Positions 1 to 4,039 of a stretch of DNA of 5,462 nt are shown piece by piece. Source of the stretch: an uncultured bacterium (GTDB taxonomy: Bacteria > Actinomycetota > Coriobacteriia > Coriobacteriales > Coriobacteriaceae); NCBI GenBank assembly GCA_905215275.1, contig CAJMPE010000129.1, positions 1-5,462 of the forward strand, written 5' to 3'. The notes below the pieces were generated by a model. It had not been told where the DNA came from and searched no databases. It saw nothing but the letters and a program-made list of their open reading frames with translations. Made by a program: the position numbers and the translations under genes. Numbering within the stretch: position 1 is the stretch's first letter; each line of letters begins with the position of its first letter.

Positions 1-1753
1 CGTCCGCGACCTTCTGCACGGCCTCGTCCTGACCGATGACCCGCTGATGCAGCGTGTCCGGCAGGCGCAGCAGCTTTTCGCGTTCGCCCTCGACCAGCTT
101 GGAGACCGGGATACCAGTCCAGCGGGCCACAATGCGGGCGATCTCATCATCCGTCACACGGTCACGCAGCAGGCTGGATTCCTTCTTCGCCTCGGCGATT
201 TTTTCTTCCTCCTCCAGCTGCTTCTGCAGGGTGGGCAGCTTGCCGTACTGCAGCTCGCCGGCCTTGGCGTAATCACCGGTACGGGTAGCCTTCTCGATTT
301 CAGCCTTGGTGGACTCCACCTCGGCACGCAGGCTCTGCACCTTGTTCACGGCGTTCTTCTCGTTTTCCCACTGGGCCTTCTTGCTGTTGAAGCTGTCGCG
401 CAGCTCAGCCATCTCTTTTTCAAGGGTGGCCAGACGCTGCTTGGACAGCTCATCGGTTTCCTTCTTTAAGGAGGCCTCCTCGATCTGCAGCTGGGTGATG
501 CGGTGGTTCATTTCATCGAGTTCCGCAGGCATCGAATCCAGCTCCGTCTTGACCATGGCGCAGGCTTCATCCACAAGGTCAATGGCCTTGTCCGGCAGGA
601 AGCGGTCGGTAATATAGCGGTCGGACAGGGTCGCGGCGGCGATGAGCGCAGCGTCCTGAATCTTGACGCCGTGGTAGACCTCATACCGTTCCTTCAGACC
701 ACGCAGGATCGAGATGGTGTCCTCGACGGTAGGCTCGGAGACCATCACAGTCTGGAAACGACGCGCGAGCGCCGCGTCCTTCTCGATGTACTTGCGGTAT
801 TCGTCGAGCGTAGTCGCGCCAATCGCGTGCAAGTCGCCACGGGCAAGCGCAGGCTTGAGGATGTTGCCGGCGTCCATGGAGCCCTCGGTTGCACCCGCGC
901 CCACGATGGTATGGAGCTCATCGATGAACAGGATGACCTTACCCTCGGACTTCTGTACCTCCTTGAGCACGGCCTTCAAGCGGTCCTCGAACTCGCCGCG
1001 GTACTTGGCGCCGGCGACCAGCGCGCTCATGTCGAGCTCGATCAGGTCGCGGTCGCGCAGGGTGCTCGGTACGTCGCCGGCCACGATACGCTGAGCGATG
1101 CCCTCGACGATGGCCGTCTTGCCGACGCCCGGCTCACCGATGAGCACGGGGTTGTTCTTGGTGCGACGGGACAGGACCTGGATGGTACGGCGAATCTCGT
1201 CGGTACGGCCGATGACCGGGTCGAGCTTGCCGGCGCGGGCGAGGTCGCAGATGTTGCGACCGTACTGCTCCAAGGCCTCAAACTGGGTCTTGTCCTCGGC
1301 AGACGTCACGCGGTCATCGCCGCGCAGCTCCTCGTAGACCTGCTCGATGCGCTCCTTGGTCACGCCGGCATCGCGCAGCACGCGGCCGGCCTCGCCCTTG
1401 TCCTCGGCAAGTGCCATGAGCAGATGCTCGGTCACCACAAAGCTGTCGCCCATCTTGGTGGCCTTCTTTTCGGCCTTTTCGATGACACGGACGAGCTCGT
1501 TAGACAGACCCATCTGCTGACCCTCGCCCGAAACCTTGGGCGCGTGGTCGATGGCATCCTGTGTGGAGCGTGCGAGCTGAGCCGGGTCGGCACCGATGCG
1601 CTCGATAATCACGGAGATATTGCGCTCGCCGGCACCGAGCAGGGCGGACAGCAGGTGAATCGGCTCTACCGCGCCGGCCTGCGCGTCGGCAGCCGTGCTC
1701 ATGGCGGTCTGCAGCGCCTCGCGCGACGTCATTGCTAGCTTATCGATTCTCAT
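1..1753 (-). CDS. clpB: ATP-dependent disaggregase ClpB, N-terminal 584 residues (3' part beyond window)
   Basis: ClpB is a cytosolic hexameric AAA+ chaperone that, with DnaK/DnaJ/GrpE, threads aggregated proteins through its central pore. Translation from the ATG at 1753 is open to the window edge. Seen in order: Clp N-domain (about 1-145, beginning MRIDKLAMTSREAL); first ATPase domain with Walker A GEPGVGKT at 206-213, pore-loop tyrosine Y251 in GAKYRGEFE, Walker B ILFIDEL with E279, and paired arginines R331-R332; then a charged coiled-coil middle domain (about 409-524), which separates ClpB from ClpA and ClpX. These positions match my memory of E. coli ClpB numbering exactly, so there is no indel or frameshift. 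The window ends at VIGQDEAVQKVAD, the entry to the second ATPase domain. The start is supported by GAGGTG at 1764-1759, 5 nt upstream. No CIRCE, HAIR or CtsR operator was found by eye upstream. Confidence 0.97.
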   Translation of the reverse strand, partial: MRIDKLAMTSREALQTAMSTAADAQAGAVEPIHLLSALLGAGERNISVIIERIGADPAQLARSTQDAIDHAPKVSGEGQQMGLSNELVRVIEKAEKKATKMGDSFVVTEHLLMALAEDKGEAGRVLRDAGVTKERIEQVYEELRGDDRVTSAEDKTQFEALEQYGRNICDLARAGKLDPVIGRTDEIRRTIQVLSRRTKNNPVLIGEPGVGKTAIVEGIAQRIVAGDVPSTLRDRDLIELDMSALVAGAKYRGEFEDRLKAVLKEVQKSEGKVILFIDELHTIVGAGATEGSMDAGNILKPALARGDLHAIGATTLDEYRKYIEKDAALARRFQTVMVSEPTVEDTISILRGLKERYEVYHGVKIQDAALIAAATLSDRYITDRFLPDKAIDLVDEACAMVKTELDSMPAELDEMNHRITQLQIEEASLKKETDELSKQRLATLEKEMAELRDSFNSKKAQWENEKNAVNKVQSLRAEVESTKAEIEKATRTGDYAKAGELQYGKLPTLQKQLEEEEKIAEAKKESSLLRDRVTDDEIARIVARWTGIPVSKLVEGEREKLLRLPDTLHQRVIGQDEAVQKVAD

Positions 1754-1769
1754 GGAATCACCTCTCTTG

Positions 1770-1792
1770 GGGCGGCCGCCCTACGGGGCGGC
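1770..1792 (-). promoter_or_regulatory. GC-rich clpB leader with two mutually exclusive hairpins
   Basis: The block at 1775-1781 (GCCGCCC on the plus strand) pairs perfectly with GGGCGGC at 1786-1792 across a 4-nt loop. It also lies inside the perfect 12-bp palindrome GGGCGGCCGCCC at 1770-1781. On the plus strand the octamer GGGGCGGC occurs twice, at 1769-1776 and 1785-1792, with the complementary block between, so only one pairing can form at a time. The structure ends about 6 nt upstream of the clpB Shine-Dalgarno (1764-1759). It would be in the 5' leader of clpB mRNA if transcription starts upstream of it. It has no T-tract on either strand, so it is not a simple terminator. A regulatory role is inferred; the base pairing is seen. 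Confidence 0.45.
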
Positions 1793-1831
1793 TTCACGTT
1801 GTTCGAGAAGTATTGTTGCCAGCTTTGCGCG

Positions 1832-1867
1832 ATCTTATACACAAATCTAAGTCTCTATATATAAGAT
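1832..1867. promoter_or_regulatory. AT-rich dyad in the presumed clpB promoter zone
   Basis: ATCTTATA (1832-1839) and its exact complement TATAAGAT (1860-1867) form a perfect 8-bp dyad with a 20-nt centre. A related copy, AAATCT at 1843-1848, is complementary to AGATTT at 1864-1869. Read on the minus strand, the 1839-1834 arm is TATAAG, a plausible -10 element about 80 bp before the clpB start. I could not find a convincing -35 at 16-18 bp. The dyad could be an operator overlapping the promoter. It does not match the CIRCE, HspR or CtsR consensus as I know them. Confidence 0.35.
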
Positions 1868-1876
1868 TTTCTGAGT

Positions 1877-1939
1877 GATTGAGAGATAGGGAGCAGGCAC
1901 GCTCGCCCGCTGCGGCCTCGTCCCCTTACTATCTCAATC
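1877..1939. repeat. Outlying inverted half-site and stem next to the half-site array
   Basis: GATTGAGA at 1877-1884 is the exact complement of TCTCAATC at 1932-1939, the outer part of the first array half-site. The stem can be re-registered: GAGATAG at 1883-1889 is also complementary to CTATCTC at 1929-1935. The enclosed segment is GC-rich and includes GGGAGCAGGCAC (1889-1900), which resembles the loops of the CCACCACAAAG hairpins (GGGCAGGCAC and GGACAGGCA). It looks like a decayed extra unit of the neighbouring repeats. The match is short, so it could be chance. Confidence 0.3.
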
Positions 1940-2147
1940 TGTAACATCTAGCGACTGTTTATGGCTCCAGATGTTACAAATCAAGATGAAATGGCCAACG
2001 GCGCCCGTTTGTCTCAATCTGTAACATCTACTCGGCAAATAGAGCTCTATCTGTTACAAATCGAGACGAACAGAAAACACCCGGATCAAAAATCTAAATC
2101 TGTAACACCAGGCCCACTTTTAGCGGCCAAGATGTTACAGATCGAGA
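1932..2147. repeat. Array of six alternating inverted half-sites (three dyads, about 80-bp period)
   Basis: The core TGTAACA / TGTTACA occurs six times in strictly alternating orientation, starting at 1940, 1972, 2020, 2052, 2101 and 2133. Step sizes are 32, 48, 32, 49 and 32 bp, so left sites and right sites each recur every 80-81 bp. The fuller half-site is TCTCAATCTGTAACATCT (1932-1949 and 2012-2029, identical). The right arm is its near complement, for example AGATGTTACAAATCAAGA (1969-1986) and TGTTACAGATCGAGA (2133-2147). Sequences between half-sites are unrelated. Each dyad could be a protein-binding site or a BIME-like paired extragenic repeat. The array lies in the 447-bp gap between clpB and the gene at 2201, which contains no credible gene. 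Confidence 0.8.
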
Positions 2148-2153
2148 CAGACC

Positions 2154-2192
2154 GAAAACCACCACAAAGAGGGCAGGCACCTTTGTGGTGGT
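2154..2192 (-). terminator. Hairpin copy 1: probable terminator of the gene at 2201-2872
   Basis: ACCACCACAAAG (2158-2169) and CTTTGTGGTGGT (2181-2192) form a perfect 12-bp stem around an 11-nt loop. On the minus strand the stem is followed by TTTC, giving four T residues counting the last stem base. It begins 8 nt after the TAG stop of the minus-strand gene, as expected of a Rho-independent terminator. The T-tract is short. It is one of three copies of a dispersed hairpin family in this window. Confidence 0.65.
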
Positions 2193-2200
2193 CGCGGTCT

Positions 2201-2872
2201 CTACTCCTTCGCCGAACCCGTACTTCCCGATTCGACGGTCCAGGGCATCTCATCCTCGAACAGCCATGTACGGGCAGACCCACTATCGCGTGCAGTCTGC
2301 GGGTCGGGCAAGCAGGTCTGTTTATAGGCATCTTGGATACACTGACCCATAAAATCGTTGAGCTCGGTCTGGTCGCCCTCCATGACATAGGCGACATCGC
2401 CGTCCATGATGTAGATGCCCGGACCCTCATTGCCCTCGTAGCCCGGATCGTACGAGACATCACATAACTTTGCGCCGTTTGCAGTGTCCAGCTCGATGGA
2501 AGAGTGGCATCCGCCAACCATGTCGTTCGCTTTTGCCCGATAGGACGCATATCCATACCAGCGCTTAAAGATTTTGCCCTTGAGCAGCTCGGACGCCCTG
2601 TCGATCAGACTAGAATCCGTGGTATAGCGCATAGCCCCAAGCTGAATAAGTGGATAATTACTAATGCCCAGCGCAGCCGGCTGCTCATCAAAATCAACGG
2701 TAATGGTCTCGGGCTTGGCAGCGCCGGTCAGAAGTTCGACAGATTGAGTCACAGGCTTGACCACCGGCTCCGTCACCGCAGCAGGTAGAAACGCCATGCC
2801 GACAGCGCCCATGGCAACCACGGTGATCGCAAGCGCCAAAACAATCAATCCAATACGGGCAGGACTTCTCAC
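2201..2872 (-). CDS. Membrane-anchored protein of unknown function, four cysteines in the outer domain
   Basis: I do not recognise the family. From the chosen GTG the product is 223 residues. It has a short basic N-terminus (MRSPARIG), one hydrophobic segment at about 8-30, a proline- and valine-rich linker (30-57), then a polar, acidic domain with C122, C137, C178 and C187. An even cysteine count outside the membrane suggests two disulfides. There is no lipobox, so it is a signal anchor or cleaved signal peptide, not a lipoprotein. The frame extends upstream to a GTG at 2911, but that codon is 3 bp from a good -10 element and lacks a clear Shine-Dalgarno. The GTG at 2872 has GAGGTG 7 nt upstream. 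The gene is divergent from the one at 3107 and is followed at once by a hairpin terminator. A secreted or surface role is inferred from topology only. Confidence 0.75.
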   Translation of the reverse strand: MRSPARIGLIVLALAITVVAMGAVGMAFLPAAVTEPVVKPVTQSVELLTGAAKPETITVDFDEQPAALGISNYPLIQLGAMRYTTDSSLIDRASELLKGKIFKRWYGYASYRAKANDMVGGCHSSIELDTANGAKLCDVSYDPGYEGNEGPGIYIMDGDVAYVMEGDQTELNDFMGQCIQDAYKQTCLPDPQTARDSGSARTWLFEDEMPWTVESGSTGSAKE

Positions 2873-2879
2873 AGCAAAG

Positions 2880-2885
2880 CACCTC
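2880..2885 (-). promoter_or_regulatory. Shine-Dalgarno that sets the start at 2872
   Basis: The minus strand reads GAGGTG at 2885-2880, 7 nt before the GTG at 2872. It is the same hexamer that precedes clpB. No comparable site precedes the upstream in-frame GTG codons at 2911, 2905 or 2902. The GTG at 2887 has only a weak GAAGG at a long spacing. Confidence 0.65.
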
Positions 2886-2913
2886 ACAATGCAAGCCTTC
2901 ACCACCTGCACTA

Positions 2914-2942
2914 ATGATACCGCCAGCTAACACTATTACCAA
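2914..2942 (-). promoter_or_regulatory. Sigma70-type promoter for the gene at 2201-2872
   Basis: On the minus strand TTGGTA (2942-2937) is followed after exactly 17 bp by TATCAT (2919-2914). These match the -35 and -10 consensus at 4/6 and 5/6 positions. Transcription would begin near 2907, giving a leader of roughly 35 nt that carries the GAGGTG at 2885-2880. This agrees with the downstream GTG start. Confidence 0.55.
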
Positions 2943-2962
2943 AAGAAGCCGCGCGCTCCTCG

Positions 2963-2999
2963 CCACCACAAAGGGGACAGGCACCTTTGTGGTGGTTTT
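2963..2999 (+). repeat. Hairpin copy 2, between the divergent genes
   Basis: CCACCACAAAGG (2963-2974) and CCTTTGTGGTGG (2984-2995) form a perfect 12-bp stem with a 9-nt loop, GGACAGGCA, followed by TTTTCGAC. It has terminator form on the plus strand but lies upstream of the plus-strand gene at 3107, not after a gene. Compared with copies 1 and 3, its loop is inverted relative to the TTTTCG flank. From memory, similar GGGGACAGGCACC palindromes are dispersed in many bacterial genomes, sometimes near REP-associated tyrosine transposases. That link is unverified here. Confidence 0.75.
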
Positions 3000-3106
3000 C
3001 GACGCTAACGGTCGACCATCTCGCGCCATGAGATTAAACTTGAATTGTTCTCTGAACATATCCATTTCTGCCTATCCTCAACAGATCTCTGTCTCGAGGA
3101 GCGCAT

Positions 3107-3775
3107 ATGAAGCCGTCTCATTCCACCGGTCGCAACGTCATCGCCATTCTCGCCATACCCATCGTGATGCTCTTCCTTATCGTCATCACGCCCTTTTCTT
3201 TTGGTATCGCCTCGCCCTTCGATCTTTGCGGGATGATCGACGCCGGCTCGCGTGCCACCTCGCTCTCCTTTGTCTGCCGTGGCGTGTTCTACGAATATGC
3301 AATTCCCACCGGAAGTTGGCAGTCCAAGTTACCGTTGCTCGGCAAGGTCGACGGATGCTCCCCCTATTTCTGCCTTGAACCTCAGGCGCTAAACTATCTG
3401 ATCGACGACCAGCCACTCGACTCCATCACCCTCGCCTACGACTACGCACCAAACACCGATGAGCGCCACATGAACCAAGTCCTCGACAAGCTGCTTGGAC
3501 AGTGCGGGCTCACCGAGGAGGCCGGTCGAACCATCTATTGCAACCAGAAATTAAAGAGAACAGAACTCCGCCGTGTCGGAAAAATCAAAGGGCGAAACGG
3601 GGCCGCCTACTGGGATGCCTGGGCAACACGCGACAAGGGCGAATTCGGACACAGCACCTATATGGTCACTGTCTACACCAAAGACGGAATTAAGGACAAT
3701 GTTGACGATTTCGCGTCATCCAAACTCGGCATCCCCAAAACAACCAAGCCCGCCAGCCCAGATGAAATCCTGTAG
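3107..3775 (+). CDS. Membrane-anchored protein of unknown function, six cysteines in the outer domain
   Basis: I do not recognise the family. The 222-residue product has a short polar N-terminus with K2 and R9, a strong hydrophobic segment at about 11-33, then an outer domain with C41, C57, C84, C89, C133 and C145. Six cysteines would allow three disulfides. The C-terminal part (about 155-205) is mixed polar and aromatic and ends in a proline- and lysine-rich tail. C41 sits in FDLC, which is not a lipobox. The ATG start is well supported by GAGGAG at 3096-3101, 5 nt upstream. The gene is divergent from the similar-sized membrane protein at 2201-2872. Both share a GQC motif with a second cysteine 9-12 residues later, but no clear overall homology is visible. 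A hairpin with a T-tail follows 55 nt after the TAG stop. Confidence 0.8.
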   Translation: MKPSHSTGRNVIAILAIPIVMLFLIVITPFSFGIASPFDLCGMIDAGSRATSLSFVCRGVFYEYAIPTGSWQSKLPLLGKVDGCSPYFCLEPQALNYLIDDQPLDSITLAYDYAPNTDERHMNQVLDKLLGQCGLTEEAGRTIYCNQKLKRTELRRVGKIKGRNGAAYWDAWATRDKGEFGHSTYMVTVYTKDGIKDNVDDFASSKLGIPKTTKPASPDEIL

Positions 3776-3830
3776 AGACGCTCATTAACATACCGCTCAA
3801 CAATCACAACAACATCGAGCTCGTTCCCCA

Positions 3831-3867
3831 CCACCACAAAGATGTCTGCCCCCTTTGTGGCGGTTTT
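3831..3867 (+). terminator. Hairpin copy 3: probable terminator of the gene at 3107-3775
   Basis: CCACCACAAAG (3831-3841) pairs with CTTTGTGGCGG (3853-3863) with one A-C mismatch and an 11-nt loop, then TTTT at 3864-3867. Orientation and place fit a Rho-independent terminator for the plus-strand gene. It is the most diverged of the three family members. Confidence 0.55.
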
Positions 3868-3871
3868 CGAC

Positions 3872-3902
3872 AAAAAGAAGCCGCCCCGACAACAGAGGCG
3901 GC
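3872..3902 (-). terminator. Rho-independent terminator facing the hydratase gene
   Basis: On the minus strand GCCGCC (3902-3897) and GGCGGC (3885-3880) form a 6-bp all-GC stem with an 11-nt loop, followed by TTCTTTTT (3879-3872). It lies about 140 nt past the hydratase stop, beyond the long hairpin at 3957-4028. It abuts copy 3 of the hairpin family, so the two convergent genes meet at back-to-back terminators. Confidence 0.7.
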
Positions 3903-3956
3903 ATCAAGCAAGTCTATTTTTAGCGTCCCTCAAGACCCAACGAGAGCGTCGCGATA

Positions 3957-4028
3957 GCCCTGGACACACCTTTCCCTCGGGCGACCCTCGCGAAGCGCGT
4001 GAGCACGAGGGAAAGGCGTGTCCAGGGC
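3957..4028. repeat. Long inverted repeat (23-bp arms) just after the hydratase stop
   Basis: The arms 3957-3979 and 4006-4028 are complementary at 22 of 23 positions; the one mismatch is A at 3968 against C at 4017. They enclose 26 nt that can themselves pair partly (CTCGCG against CGCG-GAG). The repeat begins 11 nt beyond the TAA of the minus-strand hydratase, so its mRNA would end in a very stable hairpin. No T-tract follows on either strand. It may protect the 3' end, act with the terminator at 3872-3902, or be a dispersed repeat. Confidence 0.75.
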
Positions 4029-4039
4029 GTACAGCAGAG

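Larger units (their letters stand above)
2153..3869. other. Segment with two genes bounded by 33-bp imperfect inverted repeats
   Basis: Positions 2153-2185 and the complement of 3837-3869 agree at 29 of 33 positions, and all four differences are transitions. The match covers a CGAAAACC flank, a CCACAAAG arm, a GGGCAG-type loop and part of the other arm. Because the arms are self-complementary, only the flank and loop give true orientation, and both agree. The 1717-bp segment contains both divergent unknown genes and nothing resembling a transposase. No convincing target-site duplication is visible outside the ends (only AC on each side). It may be a cassette mobilised in trans, or simply two repeats used as terminators. 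Confidence 0.35.

Noticed and set aside
503..1738. 411-codon open frame on the plus strand opposite clpB
   Set aside because: It is antisense to a fully intact ClpB whose motifs fall at the expected residues. Long antisense frames are common in GC-rich genes, and the product has no recognisable domain.
1871..1884. HspR (HAIR) operator upstream of clpB
   Set aside because: CTGAGTGATTGAG resembles half of the motif, but the two similar parts are direct and not inverted, and the spacing is wrong.
2039..2050. Perfect palindrome ATAGAGCTCTAT in the centre of the second dyad
   Set aside because: It has no counterpart in the other two dyads, so it is probably chance and not part of the repeat unit.
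1932..2147. CRISPR array
   Set aside because: The repeats are about 18 bp, alternate in orientation and vary in their outer bases. There are no cas genes in the window.
1961..2467. 168-codon open frame on the plus strand across the half-site array and the minus-strand gene
   Set aside because: It runs through non-coding repeats and then antisense to the gene at 2201-2872. Its start has no ribosome-binding site and the composition is not protein-like.
3034..3062. Promoter for the gene at 3107 (TTAAAC-N17-CATATC)
   Set aside because: Spacing is right but both hexamers match the consensus poorly. Other weak combinations nearby, such as TATCCT at 3073-3078, are no better.
3107..3230. Lipoprotein signal in the plus-strand unknown protein
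   Set aside because: The first cysteine (C41) follows FDL and lies several residues beyond the hydrophobic segment, which does not fit a lipobox.
2150..3872. Target-site duplication flanking the 33-bp inverted repeats
   Set aside because: Only a 2-bp AC match is seen on the two sides, which is not distinguishable from chance.
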